This document shows, piece by piece, positions 7,828-14,946 of a DNA stretch of 34,437 nucleotides. Origin of the DNA: an uncultured Eubacterium sp. (GTDB taxonomy: Bacteria; Bacillota; Clostridia; Oscillospirales; CAG-272); the NCBI GenBank assembly GCA_900544285.1, contig UQUT01000019.1, positions 1-34,437 on the forward strand, in the 5' to 3' direction. Under the pieces are notes generated by a model. That model saw only the letters and a list, made by a program, of their open reading frames with translations, was not told the origin of the DNA and did not search any database. The position numbers were made by a program, and so were the translations under genes. The stretch's first letter is position 1, and each line of letters begins with the position of its first letter.

Positions 7828-7884
7828 CTGCGCAATTGCGTACTTTTTCATTGACAACTGCGCATTTGCGCAGTAAAATATAAT
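7828..7884 (+). promoter_or_regulatory. operator-overlapped promoter of the first switch
   Basis: TTGACA (7851-7856), 17-bp spacer, TAAAAT (7874-7879), pointing right. The spacer is filled by the inverted repeat CTGCGCA-TT-TGCGCAG (7858-7873). A second copy, CTGCGCA-AT-TGCGTAC, is at 7828-7843, and a degenerate one at about 7811-7824. No plus-strand gene follows; the next gene (ImmA-like) is on the other strand. The promoter therefore looks orphaned by deletion of the phage early genes. Confidence 0.7.
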
Positions 7885-7908
7885 CACGAAGTGAGTGGTG
7901 CGCGGGCA

Positions 7909-8340
7909 TTACCATTCGATCCCGATGGATTTGTAATAATCGAAAACGCCCTGCATGAAGCGCTCGGTGATATCGAAATGCTCCGCGAACTCATAGAGCA
8001 TGCGGCAGCCCGCGTTTATGGCGGCGACGATGTCTTCAGGTCGTGCGAAATGACTGTACGCCCAGCGGCTTGCGCGGGCTTCCATCCGGCTGACGGTATT
8101 TGCGCCGGTGAGCCTGTCATAAAACGAATCGGTTTCGCAATGGCCGAGCTCGTGCATGAGTGCATCTTTGCGTTGAATATGCGACAGCTGCTTGTCCAGA
8201 CCGATATAATATCCGTCCCGGATGCAGAGAGAGCAGGCTTTACACTTCGGAAGGTTAAAGTCCGTGATTTCTATATGCCGCTTCTCGGCATAATCAAGCA
8301 TTTGCCTTTCGTGGGTGAGAATAGGAAATGTGGCGAACAA
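7909..8340 (-). CDS. ImmA/IrrE-type metallopeptidase
   Basis: 143 residues. The zinc-protease motif HELGH (in LMHELGHCETDSFY) is near residue 83 and is preceded by DGYYIGLDKQLSHIQRKDAL, as in ImmA/IrrE (peptidase M78-like) proteins. In integrative elements such as ICEBs1, ImmA cleaves the cognate Xre repressor to induce excision. It is directly downstream of the second Xre repressor, the normal repressor-protease pairing, which is the likely substrate. The start is probably TTG at 8340 behind AAAGGATAC. The protein is a little short but retains the active site. Confidence 0.85.
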   Translation of the reverse strand: MFATFPILTHERQMLDYAEKRHIEITDFNLPKCKACSLCIRDGYYIGLDKQLSHIQRKDALMHELGHCETDSFYDRLTGANTVSRMEARASRWAYSHFARPEDIVAAINAGCRMLYEFAEHFDITERFMQGVFDYYKSIGIEW

Positions 8341-8433
8341 TTTGAATTGTATCCTTTCAATGATTTATTTTTGAATTGATTCTTTGCCGGTTTCCTTATA
8401 GCAGCCGTCGCCGCAAATGGCGGTGGGAAAGAA

Positions 8434-8763
8434 TCACTTTTTCCCGGAGTCTCTGCTTTTTATGAACTCCGCAAATTTCTTGACCTCATCCCATTGCTCA
8501 TCAGTTACGACGGCACCGCTGCCGAAAAGGGCTGCCCTTGCAACTTCCTCTGCCCGCTTTTCATCTTCTTCGTTCTGAAGCAGGTCTGACTGTTTTACAT
8601 CGAGCGCTTCGGCAATCTTTTCTACTATTTTTAACGTGGGCGTTTTGCCTGCGCGCCAGTAGGCAAGAGTCGATGGCGACTTGCCGAGTCTTTTGACGAC
8701 TATCGCGTGCGGTGTCGTGCCTTTCTCGCGACACACACGCTCAAGGTTTTCATAAAATGACAT
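8434..8763 (-). CDS. Xre-family CI-like repressor (second switch)
   Basis: 109 residues starting at MSFYENL (GGGGGAAG ribosome-binding site). The N-terminal helix-turn-helix spans about residues 8-65 (GKSPSTLAYWRAGKTP is the recognition region; KIVEKIAEALDVKQSDLL closes the domain). A charged tail with AALFGSGAVVTDEQWDEVKKFA follows, a common tail of ImmA-cleaved repressors. It is upstream of the ImmA-like protease in the same orientation. A perfect 16-bp palindrome lies 21 bases before its start and a related inverted repeat overlaps the divergent promoter, so autoregulation and repression of the rightward promoter are likely. Confidence 0.88.
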   Translation of the reverse strand: MSFYENLERVCREKGTTPHAIVVKRLGKSPSTLAYWRAGKTPTLKIVEKIAEALDVKQSDLLQNEEDEKRAEEVARAALFGSGAVVTDEQWDEVKKFAEFIKSRDSGKK

Positions 8764-8783
8764 TGTTCTTCCCCCAAACAAAG

Positions 8784-8799
8784 ATTTTAACGTTAAAAT
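8784..8799. promoter_or_regulatory. operator palindrome of the second switch
   Basis: ATTTTAACGTTAAAAT is a perfect 16-bp palindrome just upstream of the CI-like gene. It shares the pattern TTTTA-N4-TAAAA with the inverted repeat inside the divergent promoter at 8875-8892, so both are likely sites for the same repressor. Confidence 0.65.
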
Positions 8800-8862
8800 T
8801 GCTAAATTTGATTCAAAATTTTGTACGTGTTGAACAAACTTTCAAAAATCGCATCTTTTAGC

Positions 8863-8892
8863 TTGACAACTGCGAATTTTAGTAGTAAAATT
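8863..8892 (+). promoter_or_regulatory. rightward promoter of the second switch with operator
   Basis: TTGACA (8863-8868), 17-bp spacer, TAAAAT (8886-8891). The inverted repeat AATTTTA-GTAG-TAAAATT (8875-8892) covers the -10 element. The first 12 bases (TTGACAACTGCG) are identical to the promoter at 7851. It drives the Cro-like start at 9082. Confidence 0.75.
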
Positions 8893-9081
8893 GAAACAAC
8901 AAACAAAGCCAACCGCGAATAACGCTTTTGACAAACAAAAAATCGAAGCTAATTTTGCATTACCGATTGTTTGCAGACCCTCGGTATGGACAGAATAGCA
9001 CAAAAAATTGTAGTTGTCAACGTGTTTTGCGCCAAATGTTGGGTTTTTGTAAAAACTGCACAAGAAAGGAGAGAAAAATTT

Positions 9082-9201
9082 GTGAGTTTTAGATCCGCAA
9101 GAATAAGAAAAGGAATCTCCAGAGCGGAAGCGGCAGCGGAGTTCGGCGTTACGACGGGAACTATCGGCACTTGGGAAAGAGGCATACGGCAACAGGCTTA
9201 A
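9082..9201 (+). pseudogene. truncated Cro-like Xre gene (5' part)
   Basis: From GTG at 9082 (AAGGAGAG ribosome-binding site) this reads 39 residues: FRSARIRKGISRAEAAAEFG then VTTGTIGTWERG, a recognisable Xre helix-turn-helix. It then leaves the family pattern (IRQQA, stop), where homologues continue with another 20 or more residues. The break coincides with the point where, one frame over, a papain-like protease sequence begins. The 5' end of a Cro-like gene has thus been joined by deletion to the 3' part of an unrelated late gene. The divergent partner is the CI-like repressor, so this was the lytic or early regulator. Confidence 0.7.
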
Positions 9202-10042
9202 CACCACATGGACAGGGGCAGGCATGATAACACGCGATGCCGTCGACGCTGTCAAAAAATGCGGCACGTGCGAAAAAAAGCTCATGCCGAAGAACATAGA
9301 AATTCCGGAGGCAATCGAGTATTTCAAAAAGAATTACAGCGATTGCAGCGAGGGAGCATACAAGAATCGTTGGACTGCTTATGCGAGGATCGAGGATTTC
9401 CCCACGATGAAGGTGGCTCTTATCAAATACGGCCCGATGGCGATAGCAATGGATTGGTATAGCGACATTACGTTTTCGGGCGAAAAGATGATTATGAATA
9501 CCGAGCAGGACAAAAAGAAGATATCCGGCGGTCATTGCATGATCATATACGGATACAACGATATCGGCTGGCTTGTTCAAAACTCTTGGGGCCCAGATTG
9601 GGGAAGCAACGGCGGGCGATGCATAATCCCGTATAATATACATATCCGCGAGGTTTATCAAATCATAGACGACTACTCGGAGGCACAGCAGAAAGCCAAA
9701 ATAGTCGAGCTCGAAAAATCAAACGCCGAAATGCGTGAGAAAATTATCAAACTCAGTGATGAGATTTTGAAATTGCAGAGCAGCCTTGAAAATCTCGAAA
9801 AGTATAAAGAACTTACGGAAGAACAAAAGAAGCAGATGAATGAGCTTACCAAGCTGCTTTCAGATTCCGAAACTCAAATTGCGGCGTTGCTTGCCAAAAT
9901 GGAGGAGCAGGAAAAGGAGATAACAATCCTGAAACAACAGCTCATAGAAGTTAAAAAGCCTTTCAAGAGCAAGATAGGGCAGCTTATCGCAAAGATAATC
10001 AATGCTATAATAAATGCGTTCGGAAGGATATTCAAACGATAA
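9185..10042 (+). pseudogene. 5'-truncated papain-like (C1) cysteine protease with coiled-coil tail
   Basis: The frame is open from about 9185 but has no proper start there; an ATG at 9224 could give 272 residues. Family features of the C1A second half are clear: GPMAIAMDW, the catalytic His in GGHCMIIYGYN and the catalytic Asn in VQNSWGPDWG. The first half with the catalytic Cys (QG..GSCWAF) is absent. YGNRLNTTWTGAGMITRDAV before the ATG also fits the family, showing the gene once extended upstream. The second half of the protein is a long coiled coil (nt about 9680-9950) and an amphipathic Ile/Lys-rich end. Without the Cys it cannot be an active protease. Confidence 0.75.
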
Positions 10043-10049
10043 AAGAAAA

Positions 10050-10079
10050 AAACAGCCGCGGATTTTTCCGCGGCTGTTC
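10050..10079 (+). terminator. terminator after the protease remnant
   Basis: Stem AACAGCCGCGG/CCGCGGCTGTT with a short T-rich loop, 8 bases after the stop codon; the downstream U-tract is poor. Between here and 10179 only a 17-codon open tail (ending RRRQTRC) is seen, possibly the end of a deleted element gene. Confidence 0.6.
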
Positions 10080-10179
10080 TGCTGTTGCTGTTACCCCGCA
10101 AGCGATTGAGGGTGGTGCTCTGCGACGCCGTCAAACACGCTGTTAAACAGCCGGCTATAAGTATCGGGAGGCTCCCGGT

Positions 10180-10353
10180 ATGGCGATGATAAGCAATAGG
10201 GCTAATGATACTCCTGTTCAGTCACAGTCCGAGCGAGCAGCATTTTTCGTGTGTGAGCCGTCGCAGGCAATGAGAGCAGCCGATAGAGAACCTACCGGGG
10301 GTGAGATTCCCGTGGAGCTGGTGAGCCGCCAGCCGTTTGATGACTTCCCATAA
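10180..10353 (+). CDS. small hypothetical protein of the conjugative-element remnant
   Basis: 57 residues starting MAMISNRANDTPVQ and ending LVSRQPFDDFP. A strong GGGAGG ribosome-binding site lies 8 bases ahead of the ATG at 10180, and a hairpin terminator begins at the stop codon. Composition is that of a real soluble protein (few rare residues, balanced charge) and no family is recognised. It lies in the same orientation as the MazF-like toxin, excisionase and integrase, so it is probably an accessory gene at the end of an integrative conjugative element. Confidence 0.55.
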   Translation: MAMISNRANDTPVQSQSERAAFFVCEPSQAMRAADREPTGGEIPVELVSRQPFDDFP

Positions 10354-10389
10354 CGATCCGGGGTGTCGAGGACAAATAGGATCGTTTTT
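10352..10389 (+). terminator. terminator of the small ORF
   Basis: Stem AACGATCC/GGATCGTT with a 19-base loop followed by five T residues, starting at the TAA of the 57-residue ORF. Confidence 0.6.
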
Positions 10390-10485
10390 GAAATATGAAA
10401 TCATACGGCGGGACGGGTCTGCTGAAACGGAGAATGTTTGTATCTTCCTGACCTTAATTCTGTGCCGCTGTTTGATTTCCTACAT

Positions 10486-10501
10486 AGGCGAATATTCGCC
10501 T
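10486..10501. promoter_or_regulatory. 16-bp palindrome upstream of the MazF-like gene
   Basis: AGGCGAATATTCGCCT is a perfect palindrome 25 bases before the toxin start and just upstream of its AAAGGAGG ribosome-binding site. It is a likely operator for a repressor of the toxin-excisionase-integrase transcript. The rest of 10390-10525 shows no gene. Confidence 0.5.
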
Positions 10502-10525
10502 TAAATTCAAAGGAGGTCAAACATT

Positions 10526-11050
10526 ATGAATCAAACATATCTACGAGGTGATATGTATTACGCTGACTTGGGACAAGGGATCGGCTCGGAACAAGAGGGT
10601 TATCGTCCCGTTGTCATTATCCAAAACAATGTCGGAAACAAGCACAGTCCCACCGTTATCATTGCTTCTGTCACAAGCAAAACGGACGCAAAGCCGAAGT
10701 TGCCTACCCATTACTACATCAACGCAGAGGACGGTTTAGAACTGCCCTCTATTGTTTTGCTTGAACAACTGCGAACCGTTGATAAACGCCGTTTGGGTGA
10801 CTTTATCGGTCATCTGTCCGATAAGCATATCCGCGGTATCAATCATGCTCTTGCCGTCAGTATCGGTCTGATTGAGAGCATACCGAAAAAGTTAATTCTT
10901 TGTCTTTGCAGCGCTTGTGCCGACAATTTCTACGGTTCGGGCGCTTATTCTTTACGCCGGATCGACCCGCAGCAAACCGAAAAAGACACCTGTACCTACT
11001 GTAATCAGCGTACAGGGTACGACTACGAGATTATCCCGAAAAACAGATAG
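10526..11050 (+). CDS. MazF/PemK-family toxin with C-terminal Cys motif
   Basis: 174 residues. Residues 5-115 are a MazF/PemK fold: RGDMYYADLGQGIGSEQEGYRPVVIIQNN-type start (catalytic-type Arg27), then SVTSK and LEQLRTVDKRRLG. MazF enzymes are sequence-specific mRNA interferases. The C-terminal extension (120-174) carries CSAC (128-131) and CTYC (156-159), a probable zinc ribbon not found in ordinary MazF. No MazE-like antitoxin precedes it; the next gene 10 bases on is an excisionase-like protein. Such solitary MazF-like proteins beside integrase genes are seen in clostridial conjugative elements, where they may act as regulators rather than toxins. Confidence 0.85.
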   Translation: MNQTYLRGDMYYADLGQGIGSEQEGYRPVVIIQNNVGNKHSPTVIIASVTSKTDAKPKLPTHYYINAEDGLELPSIVLLEQLRTVDKRRLGDFIGHLSDKHIRGINHALAVSIGLIESIPKKLILCLCSACADNFYGSGAYSLRRIDPQQTEKDTCTYCNQRTGYDYEIIPKNR

Positions 11051-11060
11051 GAGGCTGCCT

Positions 11061-11279
11061 ATGGAATCACAAACAGCCTACAAACTGCTATTTGCCGATT
11101 ATCCCGATGTAGTCAATGTTGAGCAGATGCGTGAAATGCTCGGCGGTATTTGCGACAAAACCGCTTACAGGCTTTTGCGGTCTGGGGAAATTAGAAGTTT
11201 CATTGTCGGCCGCCGCTATCGAATCCCGAAGCTCAACATTCTGGAATACTTGGAACTGATAGATAAATCTAATGCGTAA
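11061..11279 (+). CDS. excisionase-like MerR-type DNA-binding protein
   Basis: 72 residues, start ATG at 11061 with AGGAGG 6 bases upstream. The segment VVNVEQMREMLGGICDKTAY followed by RLLRSGEIRSFIVGRRYRIP is the winged helix-turn-helix of the helix_turn_helix_17/Xis family. These proteins bend DNA at attachment sites and direct the integrase toward excision. It lies between the MazF-like gene and the integrase in the same orientation, the usual order at the end of Tn916-like and related elements. Confidence 0.87.
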   Translation: MESQTAYKLLFADYPDVVNVEQMREMLGGICDKTAYRLLRSGEIRSFIVGRRYRIPKLNILEYLELIDKSNA

Positions 11280-11378
11280 AACCTTGTTTGCACATTTGGC
11301 CTGTGGGATTCTTTCTGCTACAATATAAATGTCAATGGCAGATGAATCTACGCTGTACCATTCAAAGGAGGTTTTATT

Positions 11379-12572
11379 ATGGTAGCAGGACATCTGCGAG
11401 AGAAAAACGGGTACTATCATATCGTACTCAACTATGTGGATGAATACGGTAAACGGCACACGCCGTCAAAATCCACGGGGCTCCCTGTAAAGGGCAACAA
11501 AAAGCGTGCCGAAAAAATGCTCATAGAAGCCCGTTCAGCCAAAGAAGCAGAGTTGGAGGCAAGAGCATTAGAACGCAGTACAGGCAAGGTTTCCACCGAT
11601 TCCATACTCTTTACAACATTTCTGCTCGACTGGCTGGAAATGATAAAAAAGAATGTGGAGGAAACGACCTACGGGGCGTATTCTATGGGAATTAAGAGCA
11701 AAATTATCCCATACTTTGAGGAACACCACCCCGGCCTGCTCTTACGGGAGATAAAGCCAAAGCACATTCAGGACTATTACACCTATGAACTGACGGTGCG
11801 GGGCGTTTCCGCAAACACGGTGATACACCGCCACGCAAATATCCGAAAGGCGTTGCAGCACGCTTTCAAACTTGGTTTGATTGACACGAACCCGGCGGAT
11901 CGCATTGAACGGCCGAAAAAGGAAAAGTTTGTCGGCAGCGCCTATGAGGAAGATGAGCTAAACCGTCTTTTTGAGGTGGTAAAGGGCGACCCCATAGAGC
12001 TTGGCGTTATCCTCGGCGCATTTTACGGACTGCGCCGCAGCGAGGCTGTAGGCTTGAAATGGGATGCGATTGATTTCAAGAAGAAAACAATCACCATACG
12101 GCACACAGTAACGCAGGCGACCATTGACGGCAAAAGCAAGATTATCCAAAAGGATCGGACAAAGACCAAAGCAAGCTATCGCAGCCTGCCCCTTGTGCCA
12201 CCGTTTGAGGAAGTACTGTACCGCCTGAAAGCGGAGCAGGAGCTAAACCGAAAGCTGTGCGGCAGGTCGTATTGCCGGCAATACACCGATTATATCTATG
12301 TCAACGAGATCGGAGAGCTTGTAAAACCCGGCTATATCACCCAGCATTTCCCGCTGGTGCTTGAAAAGAACGGTATGCGGAAGATTCGTTTCCACGATTT
12401 GCGGCATAGCTGCGCAAGCCTTTTGTATGCAAACGGTGTCAGCTTGAAAGAAATTCAGGAGTGGTTAGGACACAGCGACATTTCGACCACTTCAAACATT
12501 TATACGCACTTGAATTTCGCCTCAAAGGTTGCGTCTGCCAATGCGATTTTGGGTGTATATCCCTCCAAATAA
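11379..12572 (+). CDS. conjugative-element tyrosine recombinase (integrase)
   Basis: 397 residues, the size of Tn916-type integrases. N-terminal arm-binding domain (1-60: LREKNGYYHIVLNYVDEYGK), core-binding domain (about 80-180) and catalytic domain. Catalytic residues: Arg in YGLRRSEAVG, Lys in TKTKASYRSLP, HDLRH, LGHSDIS and Tyr in NIYTHL. ATG follows AAAGGAGG. Upstream, TGCTACAAT at 11326-11334 could be an extended -10. It lies 148 bases from an intact tRNA-Leu and is flanked by ATGTCCCTCC repeats, probable arm-type sites. It differs clearly from the integrase at 4982, so two elements have used this locus. Confidence 0.92.
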   Translation: MVAGHLREKNGYYHIVLNYVDEYGKRHTPSKSTGLPVKGNKKRAEKMLIEARSAKEAELEARALERSTGKVSTDSILFTTFLLDWLEMIKKNVEETTYGAYSMGIKSKIIPYFEEHHPGLLLREIKPKHIQDYYTYELTVRGVSANTVIHRHANIRKALQHAFKLGLIDTNPADRIERPKKEKFVGSAYEEDELNRLFEVVKGDPIELGVILGAFYGLRRSEAVGLKWDAIDFKKKTITIRHTVTQATIDGKSKIIQKDRTKTKASYRSLPLVPPFEEVLYRLKAEQELNRKLCGRSYCRQYTDYIYVNEIGELVKPGYITQHFPLVLEKNGMRKIRFHDLRHSCASLLYANGVSLKEIQEWLGHSDISTTSNIYTHLNFASKVASANAILGVYPSK

Positions 12573-12576
12573 TCGC

Positions 12577-12874
12577 AATGTCCCTCCAATGTCCCTCCTG
12601 AAAATGAGCTGCAAAACGGCGAATTTTCTGTTGTTGGAGGGGCGTTACATAACCGGAGCAGAGCATAAAGAAAAGCCCGCAAACCCCGATAAATCAAGGG
12701 TTTACGAGCTGTTAAGGTCTGGTGCCGGTGGTGGGACTCGAACCCACACACCCTTGCGGATAACAGATTTTGAGTCTGTCTCGTCTGCCAATTCCGACAC
12801 ACCGGCATTTATATTTTTAAGTCGTCTCCCGATGTCCTGTCCGAGAAATCGGAGGGACATCGTGGAGGGACATT
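12577..12874. repeat. inverted sets of ATGTCCCTCC flanking tRNA-Leu, probable integrase arm sites
   Basis: AATGTCCCTCC occurs in tandem at 12577-12587 and 12588-12598. Its reverse complement occurs at 12851-12860 and 12864-12874. The tRNA-Leu at 12720-12806 sits between the two sets. Paired short repeats on both sides of a core are what arm-type binding sites of tyrosine recombinases look like. A 16-bp direct repeat (AAATCAAGGGTTTACG, 12691-12706 and 12914-12929) also lies here. Confidence 0.55.
12720..12806 (-). tRNA. tRNA-Leu(CAA)
   Basis: A complete class II tRNA: acceptor GCCGGTG/CACCGGC, anticodon stem ACAGA/TCTGT around CTCAAAA (anticodon CAA, decoding UUG), a long variable arm, T-arm GTGGG-TTCGAGT-CCCAC, discriminator A and encoded CCA at 12720-12722. 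All stems pair perfectly. It lies inside the inserted region, about 150 bases downstream of the orphan 5' half of another tRNA-Leu whose promoter points at it. It may be an element-borne replacement for the split gene. Confidence 0.93.
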
Positions 12875-12954
12875 AAAAGCAAGTTACATATTCAGTTTTC
12901 AAAAAGCCTTGTAAAATCAAGGGTTTACGGAACGGTGGTATGAAACGGCGAAGT

Positions 12955-12996
12955 AGATTTTGAGTCTGTCTCGTCTGCCAATTCCATCACATCGGC
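12955..12996 (-). pseudogene. 5' half of a split tRNA-Leu
   Basis: On the minus strand GCCGATG starts the gene, followed by a D-arm region and GACAGACTCAAAATCT, ending inside the anticodon stem; what follows is not tRNA. Bases 12955-12985 are a 31-bp exact match to 12765-12795 in the intact tRNA-Leu(CAA). The D-stem is degenerate (ATG facing CGA). Its acceptor strand is complementary to the fragment at 4678-4707. The break in the anticodon region fits integrases that cross over there. Confidence 0.75.
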
Positions 12997-13009
12997 ACGA
13001 GCAAATAAT

Positions 13010-13037
13010 ATTATAACATAAAAATCGGAAAAATCAA
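13010..13037 (-). promoter_or_regulatory. promoter of the split tRNA-Leu
   Basis: On the minus strand TTGATT (13032-13037), 16-bp spacer, TATAAT (13010-13015), 14 bases before the tRNA 5' end. It is intact and should now transcribe the orphan 5' half and then the tRNA-Leu at 12806-12720. Confidence 0.7.
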
Positions 13038-13089
13038 TAGTAAATTTTACTTTGCGGGGAAAAAACATGCCGCCGATATGCAAAAAAAC

Positions 13090-13118
13090 TTGACAAAGAC
13101 TTTCTTTTTATATATAAT
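13090..13118 (+). promoter_or_regulatory. consensus sigma-A promoter of the ligase-ACP operon
   Basis: TTGACA (13090-13095), 17-bp spacer, TATAAT (13113-13118): a perfect match to consensus, giving a leader of about 70 bases. Confidence 0.85.
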
Positions 13119-13196
13119 CGTATTTGTTGAAAATAAGTGCAATATAATCATTATAAGTACAGTCTCGCTAAAAACAGAAGGGAAGAGGTATATTTA

Positions 13197-14906
13197 ATGA
13201 AAAAAACGCAACCGACACATACTGTATACAGCATGGATTCTCTGTACGACGGCGTTGTAAAACAAGCCGAAAGATACGGCGACAAGGAAAGATATATTTA
13301 TAAGGATAAAGTTACAAAAACAGAGGCTGTCGTGACATATCGCGACATGCTCGATCACGTAAATTACATTTCGTCGGGACTTACCGCTCTCGGTTTTACG
13401 GAGCCGACCTGCGTTGTCTCCGGCGAATCCCATCCGGATTATGCCGCGGCATATATCGCAACGGTATCCGCGGGCGGCATAATCGTTCCTCTCGATAAGG
13501 ATATTTCCGCAGAACAGTTTGCGGGCTTCATCAAGCTCTGCGAAACGAAGGTTGTTTTCTATACTTCGTCGATACATCATAAGGTTGTTGAGGTGAAAGA
13601 CGAGCTTCCGGATGTTAAATATTTCATCTGCTTTGATTATGCCGGCGACGATTTCCCGCAGGACGAGAAATTCATGCGCTTTGCGGATTTCTTTGAAATC
13701 GGTAAGAAGGCATATGAGGGCGGCGACAGAACGGCGGAAAATCATGAGGTTGACCTTGACAAGACCTGCGCGATACTCTTCACATCCGGCACGACCGGAA
13801 CAAGCAAGGGCGTAATGCTTTCGCAGAGAAACCTTGTGACGGCAACGCTTGACTCATGCGCTATAATGGGCTGCGCAAAGGACGACAGATATGTTTCCGT
13901 TCTTCCTTTCCATCATGCATATGAGTTTACGTGCGCTCAGCTCGCACTTCCCAATACGGGCGCAACGACGGTCATAAACGATTCCATTAAAAATACAATG
14001 CGCAACTTTGCGAAATATCAGCCGACGGCTCTCGTTCTCGTCCCGCTTTATGTTGAGACGATGTATAAGAGAATATGGGCGGAGATTGCAAAGAAGGGCA
14101 AAACAAAGACCGTGAGAACGGCGATAAAGATATCAAATGCGCTTCGCAAAATCGGTATCGACCGCAGAAGAAAGCTCTTCAAGGACATTCTTGATGCTTT
14201 CGGCGGCAGACTTCAGTATATCGTTTGCGGCGGCGCACCGCTTCGTTCCGAGCTCATCGACGATTTTGACGCTTTCGGCATAAAAATTTGCGAAGGCTAC
14301 GGGATTACGGAGTGCTCTCCTCTCGTTGCGGCAAACCCGATGCATTGGCGTAAGCACCATTCCTGTGGAATGAGAGTTCCTCATATGGAGGTGCGTATAG
14401 ATAAGGCTTCGCCCGAAGACGAAACGGGTGAAATCGTCACGCGCGGCGACGCCGTTATGAAGGGCTACTATAAAAACCCCGAGGCTACTGCAGAGGCGTT
14501 TACGGAGGATGGCTGGTTCAAAACCGGCGATATCGGTTATATTGACGACGATGACTTCATATTTATAACAGGAAGAAAGAAAAACGTCATCATCCTTTCA
14601 AACGGAAAGAATATCTTCCCCGAAGAGCTTGAAGAATACCTCGGTCAGAGCGAATATATTGCGGAATGTGTTGTCATCGGCAGAAAGAACGACGCCGGCG
14701 AAACATCGATCTGGGCGATTTGCTATCCCGATTACGATAAGTTTGGGGGTGCGACAAAGGAAGAAATCGAAGCGAAAATCCGCGAGGAAGTCGATAATGT
14801 AAACAAAAAGCTTCCCATATTCAAGCATATCCCGAACGTTGAGATCCGCGAGACGGAGTTTGAAAAAACAACGTCGAGAAAGATAATGCGTTATAAGGTT
14901 AAATGA
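13197..14906 (+). CDS. AMP-dependent long-chain acyl-CoA/ACP synthetase
   Basis: 569 residues from the ATG at 13197 (GGGAAGAGG 8 bases upstream). ANL-superfamily motifs in order: the phosphate-binding loop FTSGTTGTSKGVML (about 193-206), GYGITECSPL (about 366), the TGDIGYIDDDDFIFITGRKK core motif (about 443) and GRKKNVIILSNGKNIFPEEL. The final catalytic Lys region is TSRKIMRYKV at the very end. The enzyme activates a carboxylic (fatty) acid with ATP and transfers it to CoA or to a carrier protein. The next gene 40 bases on is an acyl carrier protein, so direct loading of that ACP is likely. It appears cytosolic; no membrane segment is obvious. Confidence 0.9.
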   Translation: MKKTQPTHTVYSMDSLYDGVVKQAERYGDKERYIYKDKVTKTEAVVTYRDMLDHVNYISSGLTALGFTEPTCVVSGESHPDYAAAYIATVSAGGIIVPLDKDISAEQFAGFIKLCETKVVFYTSSIHHKVVEVKDELPDVKYFICFDYAGDDFPQDEKFMRFADFFEIGKKAYEGGDRTAENHEVDLDKTCAILFTSGTTGTSKGVMLSQRNLVTATLDSCAIMGCAKDDRYVSVLPFHHAYEFTCAQLALPNTGATTVINDSIKNTMRNFAKYQPTALVLVPLYVETMYKRIWAEIAKKGKTKTVRTAIKISNALRKIGIDRRRKLFKDILDAFGGRLQYIVCGGAPLRSELIDDFDAFGIKICEGYGITECSPLVAANPMHWRKHHSCGMRVPHMEVRIDKASPEDETGEIVTRGDAVMKGYYKNPEATAEAFTEDGWFKTGDIGYIDDDDFIFITGRKKNVIILSNGKNIFPEELEEYLGQSEYIAECVVIGRKNDAGETSIWAICYPDYDKFGGATKEEIEAKIREEVDNVNKKLPIFKHIPNVEIRETEFEKTTSRKIMRYKVK

Positions 14907-14946
14907 TTATTTTTATTCGGCAAGTGCCGGGAAAGAGAGCAATACA

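Noticed and set aside
7891..8379. 162-codon plus-strand gene downstream of the first switch promoter
   Set aside because: It is the antisense of the ImmA-like HELGH gene and shows no family pattern.
12529..12876. 115-codon plus-strand frame overlapping tRNA-Leu
   Set aside because: The GGTRTHTPL-type peptide is the well-known false translation of a tRNA-Leu antisense strand.
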